A DNA stretch of 64,000 bases. It comes from Alloalcanivorax gelatiniphagus (GTDB lineage: Bacteria > Pseudomonadota > Gammaproteobacteria > Pseudomonadales > Alcanivoracaceae). The stretch lies in the NCBI RefSeq assembly GCF_005938655.1, contig NZ_VCQT01000040.1:33866-97865 (forward strand). Direction: 5' to 3'. A program made the translations under genes and the position numbers. The notes under the pieces were generated by a model. It did no database searches and was not told the origin of the DNA. It saw only the letters and a program-made list of their open reading frames with translations. Shown here one piece after another: positions 50,548-59,207 of the stretch (positions within the stretch are counted from its first letter, which is position 1; the number at the start of each line of letters is the position of its first letter).

Positions 50548-53500
50548 TTACAGGCTGTTGTCGGTGTCGGTGTTGATGCCACTGCCGACCACGACCATGT
50601 TCAGTGAGCCCGCACCGGGGCGGGTGGACGCCGCCTCCTTCTCGTCGTTCACCCGCACCAGGGTCAGACCACCTGGAACCGTCTCTCCGCCGCCGCTATC
50701 AAGGCCGGCACCATAGCTACCGGGGAATGGCGCGGCAGGCTTGCGGCGGCCACCGCCTGCTCCCTCGCCAGCCCACCGGGAGGTGGTCCCCTGCAACGCG
50801 CTCAGCGTGCCTAGCAGCGGACGGCCGGCAGTGAAGTCCACGACCAGTTCACCGGGTACGAAGTCGATCAGGTAGTTGGCGTTAAGGGCCTCGGTGACCG
50901 CGCCCTGCAGGATGGCGTAATCACCGGCCTCCTCGCCGGCCTCCCGGCTCAGAGCACCGGCCAGACTTTCCCCGGCCACCAGGCCGCAGTCCGCGGTCTG
51001 GCCGCTGGCGCAGCCGGTACGGTAGGTGAGTGCCGGATCCACCACCCCGGCGATCTTGCGCTGGTCGTCCGCGGTGACCGTTACCGCACGCGGCGTGATG
51101 GTGGCCATGAGGGTGCCGGTGGTCTCTCCGGTGAAGGTGTAGTTGCCGGCGTCGTCGCCGGTCAGGGCGGCGTCGCTGTAGTTGACCACCTTGTTCTCGC
51201 CGGCGTTTTTATCGATGAACTGCCCGTTGGCAACGAGATTCAAGTCATCACCTTCAATCAGGCCGCTGTCGCCAACGCGACCATCGAGTGCGCCGTTCAA
51301 GATGGCTTGCCGGCTGCCATCATAGACCCGATCGACCGCGGTAACCGTGGCGCCGATCCGGCGACGGGTGATCTCGGCGCTTAAACCGGTGCTGTCCGCC
51401 AGCTTGTAGTTACTGGCCAGGCCACCCTCGCCATTCGCCAGGCTGTAGCGCGCCGTGGCGCTGCGCTCGCCAGCGCTGGCCTCGTCGAACTCGCCGCTCG
51501 CCGTAACATACAGCGCTTCACCATCCACCAGGTTACCGAGGCTACCCACCGTGATGTTCGCGGTGGTGGTGCCATCGTAGATCTTGTTGCCGGCACTCGT
51601 GCCGCTGATGGTCAGCACACGACGGTCGATGGTGGCTTCATGGCCGGTCGTATCGGCAAGAACGTAGTTGCTGGCCAGGCCATCGTCGCCATCCGCCAAG
51701 GTGTAGTGCGCCGTGGCGGTACGGTTACCGGCATTGGCATTGTCGAAGGTGCCGCTGGCGCTGACGTTGAGGTTTTCGCCGTCCACCAGGTTGCCGAGGG
51801 CGCCCAGCGTGATATCGGCGTTGGTGGTGCCATCGTAGGTCTTGTTGGCGGCGCTGGTGCCATTGATGGTCAGCTCGCGACGCTCGATGGTGCCGTTCGC
51901 ACTGGTCGTGGTCACCGTGTAGTTGTTACCACCGTTGCCATCATCAAGGGTATAGCCACTATCCACCGTCAGCGTGTGGTTATCGCCGGCGTTTTTTGAA
52001 GCGAATGACTGGCTCAAGCCGGTGAGGCTGTCGGTGCCGTGGAGCGTGCCGTGTTTCACCTCGCCAGCGGATGTGGTGTCGCCATCATAGGTTTTGCTGT
52101 CGCTGACCGCGCTGAGCGTCAGGGTGGCCTTGTCCACGGTATAGCGGCCCGTCTCGACCTTGATATCGTAGCCTTGCTGGCCGGAGTAGAGGCCGCTTAT
52201 GCCCAGCGCGTAATCACCGGCATTGCGGGTAGTCACGTCGGTGTAATCGGCACTGCCCAACAGGCTGGCGGTTTCGTCGGACAGTGTATGGCCGGAGCCG
52301 CTCACCGTGACTTCGGTGCCGTCGTAGGTGCGGCCGGTTTTGTCGTTCACCGTTACCGTGACTTGTTTGAGGAAAGTGCGCAGCAGCGGCGTGGTGAAAC
52401 CATCGTAAAGGCGCCAGGTAGTGCCGGTGCCGCCCTTGGTGTCGATATCCCAGCCAGTATCGGCGAAGTGTTGGGCGCCTTTCATCTCGGCCGTCGTCAG
52501 GGCTAAGACACCATCAACTTTACCGCTACTCCCGCCATTCTCTTGGCCGGTGGTTTCTTTATCGAAGAACGATTTAGTGATGGTAACGTTGAAATCAGAC
52601 CCGACCAGACCGCCAGCTTCGGCGTAGTCACCATTGCCCGTGACGCTGCCCGTGGCATAGCTCTGAATTATAGTTCCGAAAGAAGCGGCCCCGACCAGAC
52701 CGCCGACCCTGGCGTTGCGACCATTGCCCGTCACGCTGCCCGTGGCATAGGCGGTCTTGATTATTCCTTCATGATCGTTCCCCCCGGCCAGACCGCCGAC
52801 CCTGGCGTAGTAGTCACCACTGCCCGTCACGCTGCCCGTGGCATAGGCGGCTTCGATCTCGCCGCTGTTAGACCCGACCAGCCCACCGACATAGGCATAG
52901 CTATCCGAGCTGATCACACTGCCCGTGGCATAGGCGGTTTTGATCGTACCACCGCTGTTATAACCGACCAGCCCACCAATAGAAGCGGCCCCATCCGCAT
53001 CCGCCGTCACGGTCGCCGCGGAATAAACGTTCTTGATGCTCACCAGGTTAAGCCCGACCAGACCGCCAACATTGTTGGCGCCAGCCACGTCGCCCGTGGC
53101 ATGGGCGTTCTCAATCTGGCCGTGGTTCGCCCCAATCAGCGCACCAACATGGGTGCCGCCGGCTATGCTTGCGTTGACGAGACCGACATTACGGATCGTG
53201 CCGCTGGAAGAACCAAACAGACCGATGTAATTCGCACCAGTCCTGCTGATGGTAAGCGCCGAGATCGTATGGCCCAGGCCGTCGAAGTTGCCGGTGAATT
53301 TGTTATCGGCATCGCCTACAGGCGCGAAGCCGCTGCTGCCCCACATGCCGGCAGCATTCTTACCCGCCGTGGCGCTGGCGTCGATGTCGCCAGCCAGTAC
53401 ATAGGTGGCGCTCAAGTCCAGGGCCGTCAACTGAAGCTGATGGGCGTTATGGATGGTGGTCGAGTATTCACTATAGAGGAAGGGGCGGGTGGAGCCTTCG

Positions 53501-55899
53501 AACATCACCCATTGGGGGTTATTGTCGGCGTCGTCGGCGACCCAGACGCCGGTGCCGGCGGCGGTTTCCCGCCAGGTACCCAGCCCCCCATATCCATCGT
53601 GATTATGACGGGTCGTGGCGATATCGGTGGCGGTGCCAGCGTTGATCCCAGCTGAACTTTGGTTCGTAGTGGCGCTGTCCCAGTAGACGTTGTTGAGGAC
53701 GCCAGACGATGTTGAGTTTGCACCCACCAGACCGCCAACGGCGTTCACGCCAGTGACCGCGCCGGTCGCGTAGGCATTGCTGATGGTACCTTCATTCGCG
53801 CCTACCAAACCACCGGTAAGGGTGTTGCCATCCTGCACCGCGCCGGTGGAGTAAGCGTTGCTTACGGTGCCTTTGTTGTAGCCCACCAGACCGCCCATAT
53901 AATAGCTCTCGCGGCTACCAGTTACCGCGCCTGTGGCATATGCGTTGCTCACGGTGCCGCCACTTTCGTTGAGGCCAACCAGCCCGCCTACAGACTCGCT
54001 TCCTGACACGCGACCTGTAGCATAGACGGCCCTGATCGTACCTTGGTTCTTCCCCACCAACCCACCGGCAGCGTAGCTGCCCTCCACACTGCCTCCAACA
54101 AGACCAACGTTGCTCACCCTGCCGCCCGTCCCAACAGCCCCGAACATACCGGCATAGGAGGTGTCGATGATGGTCAGATCGCTGATGGTATGGCCCAGGC
54201 CATCGAAGGTGCCGGCGAAGTCGTTATCGTCATAACCCACCGGGGCAAAGCCAGCGCCACCGTTCCAGTTTTCCGTGTCGCTGGCATCGATGTTCGCGCC
54301 CAGCGCATAGTGCCCACCCAGGTCACCCGCCATCCCTTGCAGGTCCTCGCCGGTGGTGCTGCCGGCAGCGCCCAGGTCGGTGATCACGGTGTAGTCGATG
54401 GTGTCGCCGTCACTGCCAAGCTTGGTGGAGAAGTTGTCTCCCGCCTGCAGGTTGACCGGGGCGTTGACGCGGTACTCAGCGGCGCGATCGCCGATCTGGC
54501 CGTCGCTACTGCCTTGGCCGTATTCCAAGGCCAGTTTGCCACCGCTGCCCCGGGAGGCGTCGATGGTGGCGTTGATCTCGATATCGCGGTGGGCGTTGAG
54601 CGTGAGGGTGGTACCGCTTTGCCAGGTGACGGCGTCGTTCACAAAGATGTCGCCGTTGCCGCCGCCGGATTCCACGGTTTGCACGGTGATGCTGTTGTCG
54701 GCCAGGTTGTCGGAGAGGGTGTCGGCGCCGATGCCGCTATCGGTTTCCACGGCGCCGCCGGCGCTGACGGTGAAGTCGGACGGGTCGATGAGCCATTCAC
54801 CGGTCTTGCCCTGGTCGGCGCGGGTGGTCACCCGGGCTTCGTCGGCGACCTTTACCTTGGCCGCGCTGGTTTCGATAAAGCCGCCATCGCCGCCCTCGGG
54901 GTTAAGAGAAGCGGGGGCACCGGCATCCAGGGTGCCCGCCACTTGCACCGAGCCGTGGTCCATGTCGCCCATCAGGCGGATTTCACCGTTCTCACCGGCG
55001 GCCAGGGTTCTGGCCTGGGTCATGCCGGTGTGGTTGATGACGCTGGCGGCCAGATCGCCGGCGGCCTTGGCGGTGAGGTAGACCAGGCCGCCGTCGGCGC
55101 GGATGGCGCCGCCCTGTTCGATCAGGGTGTTCAGGCGGGCCTCTTTCACCTCGATGCTGACCGGGCCGCCCAGGTCCAGGGTGACGGTGCTGCCGGCGCC
55201 CATCAGGGTGCTGCCGCGCGGGGTGGTAATGTCGCCGGTGTTGACGATCTCGGCGGCGATCATGGCTACCAGCCCGCCCTGGGCGGTGCGGATGTTGCCC
55301 CGGTTAATAACGGCGTTGGCGCTGTCGCCGCTGAAGCGGTAGTCGCCGTTCATGAAGTCGTCGGTGGAGATGTCCAGTGTGGAGGCCACCAGGGCGCCCA
55401 CGTCCACCCGCGCGGTGGAGGAAAAGTGCACCCCGTTGGGGTTGACCAGAAACACCCGGCCATTGGCTTCGATGGCGCCGCGAATGGAGGACACCTCACC
55501 GCCGGTGACCCGGTTAAGGGTGGCGGCATCCCGGCCCGGCTGATTGAAGCGGACGGTGTTGCCCTCGCCAACGGAGAAGCTCCGCCAGTCGATGGCGGCG
55601 TTGCGGCTGGTTTGATCGATGTTCAGCGTATCGCCCTGGCGGCCGATGCTGGCATCGCCCGCCACCACCCTGCCACCGTCCGGCAAGGTGCCGGCCCGGG
55701 CGGTGAAGGGGATAAGGATCAGCAGCAGCGCCCCTGAGGCCAGCCGTGGCGCCGAGGGCCGGGATGCACTGCCCGAGCCCCCGGCCGACAGCGCCCCCCG
55801 GCGCTGCCGGCCACAGGTTTCGGCGGCTGCTTGCCAGACCCGCCTGCGAACGTTCCAGACCACACGGTACACACGGTTCATGCTGCCATGCCGGCTCAT
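50548..55899 (-). CDS. Filamentous-haemagglutinin-like TpsA adhesin
   Basis: About 1783 aa from the ATG at 55899, chosen because GGGGGAG lies 5-6 nt upstream; an internal ATG six codons on begins the extended signal peptide motif MNRVYRVVWN. After the signal (LLLILIPFTARAG) comes the TPS domain: AAIDWRSFSVGEGNTVRFNQ and FLVNPNGVHFSSTARVDVG. About residues 560-1180 are GLUG repeats (GGLVG.N.GTI..AYATG). About 1190-1660 are YDG/MBG-type repeats (KTYDGTT) and a final MBG domain. Recognised by TpsB and exposed on or released from the cell, probably for adhesion or biofilm. Confidence 0.93.
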   Translation of the reverse strand: MSRHGSMNRVYRVVWNVRRRVWQAAAETCGRQRRGALSAGGSGSASRPSAPRLASGALLLILIPFTARAGTLPDGGRVVAGDASIGRQGDTLNIDQTSRNAAIDWRSFSVGEGNTVRFNQPGRDAATLNRVTGGEVSSIRGAIEANGRVFLVNPNGVHFSSTARVDVGALVASTLDISTDDFMNGDYRFSGDSANAVINRGNIRTAQGGLVAMIAAEIVNTGDITTPRGSTLMGAGSTVTLDLGGPVSIEVKEARLNTLIEQGGAIRADGGLVYLTAKAAGDLAASVINHTGMTQARTLAAGENGEIRLMGDMDHGSVQVAGTLDAGAPASLNPEGGDGGFIETSAAKVKVADEARVTTRADQGKTGEWLIDPSDFTVSAGGAVETDSGIGADTLSDNLADNSITVQTVESGGGNGDIFVNDAVTWQSGTTLTLNAHRDIEINATIDASRGSGGKLALEYGQGSSDGQIGDRAAEYRVNAPVNLQAGDNFSTKLGSDGDTIDYTVITDLGAAGSTTGEDLQGMAGDLGGHYALGANIDASDTENWNGGAGFAPVGYDDNDFAGTFDGLGHTISDLTIIDTSYAGMFGAVGTGGRVSNVGLVGGSVEGSYAAGGLVGKNQGTIRAVYATGRVSGSESVGGLVGLNESGGTVSNAYATGAVTGSRESYYMGGLVGYNKGTVSNAYSTGAVQDGNTLTGGLVGANEGTISNAYATGAVTGVNAVGGLVGANSTSSGVLNNVYWDSATTNQSSAGINAGTATDIATTRHNHDGYGGLGTWRETAAGTGVWVADDADNNPQWVMFEGSTRPFLYSEYSTTIHNAHQLQLTALDLSATYVLAGDIDASATAGKNAAGMWGSSGFAPVGDADNKFTGNFDGLGHTISALTISRTGANYIGLFGSSSGTIRNVGLVNASIAGGTHVGALIGANHGQIENAHATGDVAGANNVGGLVGLNLVSIKNVYSAATVTADADGAASIGGLVGYNSGGTIKTAYATGSVISSDSYAYVGGLVGSNSGEIEAAYATGSVTGSGDYYARVGGLAGGNDHEGIIKTAYATGSVTGNGRNARVGGLVGAASFGTIIQSYATGSVTGNGDYAEAGGLVGSDFNVTITKSFFDKETTGQENGGSSGKVDGVLALTTAEMKGAQHFADTGWDIDTKGGTGTTWRLYDGFTTPLLRTFLKQVTVTVNDKTGRTYDGTEVTVSGSGHTLSDETASLLGSADYTDVTTRNAGDYALGISGLYSGQQGYDIKVETGRYTVDKATLTLSAVSDSKTYDGDTTSAGEVKHGTLHGTDSLTGLSQSFASKNAGDNHTLTVDSGYTLDDGNGGNNYTVTTTSANGTIERRELTINGTSAANKTYDGTTNADITLGALGNLVDGENLNVSASGTFDNANAGNRTATAHYTLADGDDGLASNYVLADTTGHEATIDRRVLTISGTSAGNKIYDGTTTANITVGSLGNLVDGEALYVTASGEFDEASAGERSATARYSLANGEGGLASNYKLADSTGLSAEITRRRIGATVTAVDRVYDGSRQAILNGALDGRVGDSGLIEGDDLNLVANGQFIDKNAGENKVVNYSDAALTGDDAGNYTFTGETTGTLMATITPRAVTVTADDQRKIAGVVDPALTYRTGCASGQTADCGLVAGESLAGALSREAGEEAGDYAILQGAVTEALNANYLIDFVPGELVVDFTAGRPLLGTLSALQGTTSRWAGEGAGGGRRKPAAPFPGSYGAGLDSGGGETVPGGLTLVRVNDEKEAASTRPGAGSLNMVVVGSGINTDTDNSL
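52520..54110 (-). repeat. GLUG-encoding DNA repeats inside tpsA
   Basis: Repeated blocks encode GGLVG and AYATGSVTG-like units; on the plus strand CACGCTGCCCGTGGCATAG or close variants recur, for example near 52639, 52736, 52832 and 52918. Another set, encoding the YDG domains, lies at about 51330-52330. Such repeats can recombine and change adhesin length. Confidence 0.8.
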
Positions 55900-56111
55900 C
55901 GCGGCTCCCCCTTCTCGCATTGAATAACCGGCGGCACGGCAATCCCGGAGCCTGATACCGATGGATAGCGGCCGTCGCGCTTACATAACGCCCCCCGATG
56001 GATTACCTTTTGTTACGAGGCAGGGAGAAGGCTAGGCGAAGGGACCTGGCGAGAGAACAGTCAAAATTGACCGTTCTCACCGGCGCGGTCTACACGCACT
56101 ATCGTGCCTCC

Positions 56112-56759
56112 ATGGCGACGACAACCCCGGGACGGAGGGGCTGGTGGGGAAAGAGGTTGAGCGCATCCACGCTGTTATTGATAGACGATCATCCGCTGTT
56201 TCTGAGTGGCATCAGCCTGGTGCTGAGAGAAGGGCTCAAGCAGGTGGAGGTCCTGGAGACCGGCTCGCTGAGCGAGGCGCTGCAGCTGCGCCACGCCGAT
56301 CCCGCCCTGATCCTTCTCGACCAGCAATTGCAGGGCGTGAGCGGCGTCACCGGTATCGCGGCGTTGCGACGCAAGTGGCCGGCCACGAAGGTCGCGCTGC
56401 TGTCCGGCTGTGATATGTCGGCGCTCCGCGATGAGGCGCTCGCCGCCGGCGCGGTGGCTTTTATTTCCAAGACCGATAAACCTCGCACCCTGCTCCACCA
56501 GGTACGAGCACTGCTGGACGACCACGGCCTCCAGGAACCGGCGGGCTCGGAGCCTTCGGTCTCCGAGTCGCTGACCGCGCGGCAGGTGGAGGTGCTCGAG
56601 TTGCTGTGCCGCGGGCTCTCCAATAAGGCCATTGCCCAACACCTGCATCTTTCCGAGTACACGGTTCGCGGCCATGTGCAGACACTGCTTGGTCTGCTGG
56701 GCGCGTCCAGCCGGGGCGAGGCGGCGTTCAATGCCCGCCGCCGGGGATGGATCGTTTGA
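56112..56759 (+). CDS. LuxR/NarL-type response regulator
   Basis: About 215 aa from an ATG at 56112; a TTG at 56157 with GGGGA upstream would give a more standard N-terminus just before LLLIDDHPLFLSG. The receiver domain has the acidic pair IDDH, the phosphoacceptor Asp in LILLDQQLQG and the conserved Lys in FISKTDKP. The C-terminal LuxR helix-turn-helix is LTARQVEVLELLCRGLSNKA and LSEYTVRGHVQTLL. It is divergent from tpsA and overlaps the next kinase gene, so it may regulate the adhesin locus. Confidence 0.85.
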   Translation: MATTTPGRRGWWGKRLSASTLLLIDDHPLFLSGISLVLREGLKQVEVLETGSLSEALQLRHADPALILLDQQLQGVSGVTGIAALRRKWPATKVALLSGCDMSALRDEALAAGAVAFISKTDKPRTLLHQVRALLDDHGLQEPAGSEPSVSESLTARQVEVLELLCRGLSNKAIAQHLHLSEYTVRGHVQTLLGLLGASSRGEAAFNARRRGWIV

Positions 56760-58582
56760 GTATCGAGGATCGCTTCCAGATCGAGCGACTGACGTTGGTG
56801 TTACGGCACCTGCGCCACGCCTTCGGGATGAGCGTCATGGTCGCCAGCCTGATGGTGGCGGTGTTTTATTTCGCCAGCGGCAGCGTGGTCAGCGCGGTCT
56901 CGGCGCTCAGCGGCGAGCGTATCGGCATACGGACCTCGGCGGTGTCCACCACGGCGCTGCTGGTGTGGTTTTTCGCGCTGTTGGCGGTTTCCGGTGCGCA
57001 GTCCTGGGGCGCCCGCCGCGCGCTGAAGAAGGGCTTTGGCGCCGCCGATGTCGCCCCGATCCGGCGGCAACTGGTGCTCAGCCGGTGCCTTGAGGGCACC
57101 CTGTGGGGCGCGTTGATCTGGATCGGCATCGACCAGCACACCTCCCCCGGGGCCACCGCCCTGCTGATGGGGCTGCTGGCCTCGAGCAACGCGGACAGCG
57201 TGGCCAAATACTCGAACATCCTGGGACTTTATACCGGCATCATGCTGCCGATGACGGTGCTCGCCGTGGCCCGCTTTATCACCATCGACGATCTCTACTA
57301 CCAGATGATGGCCGGCTTCTCCGTGCTGTTTGTTATTGCCCAGTACATGCAGGCGCGCACCCTGGGCGCCAGTATCAATGAGGCAATCCGCCTGCGCTTC
57401 GAGAATCTGGATCTGGTGGAACGGCTCAAGACTGAAACCCGCGAGGCCAGTGCCGCCCGCGAAGCCGCCGAGCAGGCCGACGAGGACAAGTCCCGCTTTC
57501 TGGCCGCCGCCAGCCACGATCTGCGCCAACCGGTGCAGGCACTGAATCTGTTGCTGGAGACGCTCTCCTGGAGTGAGATGGACGAACGCCAGCGGCGAAC
57601 GCTGGACAGCGCCCGCGCCGCCAGCGCGTCCTCGTCCGAGATGCTCAATACGCTGCTCGATTTCTCACGGCTGGAGGCCGGCGTCATCGAGCCACAACCC
57701 CGGCCTTTCAGTCTGCAACGGTTGCTTCATAAGCTGGAAATGGAGCTGGCGCCGCTGGCGGATGAAAAGGGCCTGCTCTACCGGACACGGGATACCGAGG
57801 CGACGGTGGTTTCGGACCCGGCGCTGCTGGAGCTGATTCTGCGTAACCTGGTGGCCAACGCCATACGCTATACCGACCGGGGCGGCGTACTGGTCGCCTG
57901 CCGCCGGCGGGGCGCCGGGTACCTCATCGAAGTGTATGACACCGGGATCGGCATCGCGCCGGATCAACACCGGGCGATCTTTCGTGAGTTCCATCAGCTG
58001 GGCAATCCGGAGCGTGACCGCCGCAAGGGTCTGGGCCTGGGCCTGGCCACCGCCGAGCGGCTGACCACGGCAATGAACCACTCACTTACGCTGCGCTCGG
58101 CGCCCGGGCGTGGCAGCGTGTTCCGCCTGCGCGTCGCCGGTGCGGAGCGCCAGGCCACATCGTCGATCAGAGCGTCGGCGGCGCCGTCCTCCCTGCCCAA
58201 TCTGGGCCAACGACGGGTGCTGGTGATCGACGACGATGAAACCATCCGCCACGCCATGCGGATGCTGCTCACCGGCTGGGGCTGCGAGTGCCGGACGGCG
58301 GCGTCCCTGGAGGAGGCCCTGGATCAGGACGCGGCGGCGCCGGAACTGATTCTCTGCGACTATCGACTGCGCGACGGGCACAACGGCGCCGAGGCCATTG
58401 CCAGCCTTCGCGGGCGTTTCGGAGCGGATATCCCAGCGCTGCTGGTCACCGGTGACACGGCTCCGTCGCGGCTGCGCGAAGCCAGCGCCAGCGGCATTCC
58501 TTTGCTGCATAAACCGGTGGCGGCGCTGGCGCTGCACCAGGCGCTGATGGCGACGCTGGACGGTACCTCTGAGCGCGGCTAA
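56747..58582 (+). CDS. Hybrid sensor histidine kinase with receiver domain
   Basis: A 611-aa membrane kinase. About six N-terminal helices lie within residues 25-200 (SVMVASLMVAVFYFA; ALLVWFFALLAVSG; YTGIMLPMTVLAVARF) with no large periplasmic domain. A coiled segment follows, then the H-box FLAAASHDLRQPVQAL (phosphorylated His), the N-box LILRNLVANAIRYTDRGG, G-boxes (DTGIGIAPD; GLGLGLATAERL), and a C-terminal receiver (VLVIDDDETIRHAM; LILCDYRLRDG). Its start overlaps the response-regulator stop by 13 nt, so the two should act as a pair. Confidence 0.92.
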   Translation: MDRLSIEDRFQIERLTLVLRHLRHAFGMSVMVASLMVAVFYFASGSVVSAVSALSGERIGIRTSAVSTTALLVWFFALLAVSGAQSWGARRALKKGFGAADVAPIRRQLVLSRCLEGTLWGALIWIGIDQHTSPGATALLMGLLASSNADSVAKYSNILGLYTGIMLPMTVLAVARFITIDDLYYQMMAGFSVLFVIAQYMQARTLGASINEAIRLRFENLDLVERLKTETREASAAREAAEQADEDKSRFLAAASHDLRQPVQALNLLLETLSWSEMDERQRRTLDSARAASASSSEMLNTLLDFSRLEAGVIEPQPRPFSLQRLLHKLEMELAPLADEKGLLYRTRDTEATVVSDPALLELILRNLVANAIRYTDRGGVLVACRRRGAGYLIEVYDTGIGIAPDQHRAIFREFHQLGNPERDRRKGLGLGLATAERLTTAMNHSLTLRSAPGRGSVFRLRVAGAERQATSSIRASAAPSSLPNLGQRRVLVIDDDETIRHAMRMLLTGWGCECRTAASLEEALDQDAAAPELILCDYRLRDGHNGAEAIASLRGRFGADIPALLVTGDTAPSRLREASASGIPLLHKPVAALALHQALMATLDGTSERG

Positions 58583-58622
58583 AGCGGCACGCCGCCCGGC
58601 CGCTCCTGCCACAATAGACGCC

Positions 58623-58645
58623 GTAGGAGAGGCTTCAGCCGCGAT
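58623..58645. repeat. Single REP-like arm abutting a stop codon
   Basis: GTAGGAGAGGCTTCAGCCGCGAT; its final base is the first base of the plus-strand TCA that reads as the TGA stop of the NTF2-like gene. A decayed second arm may lie at 58573-58610. Confidence 0.8.
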
Positions 58646-59037
58646 CAGCCTTTCATGCGCTCCAGCATGGCGCCCATCATTTCGTGGATCTTGTTGACCG
58701 CCTTGAGCGGTCGCACCATCACCTTGAAGTCGTCGATGCGGCCGTCGGCGTCACAGTGGATGATGTCCACGCCGTTGAGCTGAATACCGTCCAGCACGGT
58801 GGTGAATTCCAGCATGGCGTTGTTGCCCTGCAGAATCTCGCGCTGGTAGCGGAAGTGTTCGTTATTGAGGGTGTGCAGGGCGGCGGTCAGATACATTTTG
58901 GTGATCGCCTTGCCTTCCTGGGGGGTGTGCACCACCGGGGAGTGGAACGTCACGTTGTCGGCGAGGATCTCATTCAGAGCGTCGGCGTCCTTGGCGTCCA
59001 CCAGGCGGTGCCAGCGTTCTATGGTTTGTTCGATCAT
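58645..59037 (-). CDS. NTF2-like / SnoaL-like domain protein
   Basis: 130 aa of alpha+beta cone fold: IERWHRLVDAKDADALNEIL at the start, NVTFHSPVVHTPQEGK, then FRYQREILQGNNAMLEFTTVLDG and GVDIIHCDADGRIDDFKVMVRP. The family includes isomerases, cyclases and lyases as well as non-enzymes; no catalytic set can be assigned. GGGAG lies 6 nt before the ATG. A strong double palindrome just upstream indicates dedicated repression. Confidence 0.85.
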   Translation of the reverse strand: MIEQTIERWHRLVDAKDADALNEILADNVTFHSPVVHTPQEGKAITKMYLTAALHTLNNEHFRYQREILQGNNAMLEFTTVLDGIQLNGVDIIHCDADGRIDDFKVMVRPLKAVNKIHEMMGAMLERMKG

Positions 59038-59055
59038 GCGGGGCTCCCGTGTCAG

Positions 59056-59079
59056 TGTTTACAGTGTAAACATTTACAC
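59056..59079. promoter_or_regulatory. Two overlapping palindromes, repressor operator candidate
   Basis: TGTTTACA-G-TGTAAACA (59056-59072) is a perfect 17-bp palindrome, and GTGTAAA-CA-TTTACAC (59064-59079) is a second one sharing 9 bp. They lie 19-42 bp upstream of the NTF2-like start. The TTTACA/TGTAAA halves are of the kind bound by TetR-family repressors. Confidence 0.75.
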
Positions 59080-59144
59080 GGGACTGTAGCGTTTTTGTCG
59101 GTTTGGGGCCAGTCCTTGAAGGATGTGGCCATGATGCGTTGGGT

Positions 59145-59202
59145 ATCGCGGCTGAAGCCGCTCCTACAGGACCAGCTCTGTAGGAGCGGCTTCAGCCGCG
59201 AT
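59145..59202. repeat. REP-like inverted pair
   Basis: Copies at 59145-59167 and 59180-59202 of the GCGGCT variant, 5 nt beyond the rdgC stop. Confidence 0.9.
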
Positions 59203-59207
59203 CCGCC

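Noticed and set aside
54043..55737. 564-codon plus-strand frame opposite tpsA
   Set aside because: The minus-strand frame encodes a recognisable TPS domain; this one is a compositional mirror.
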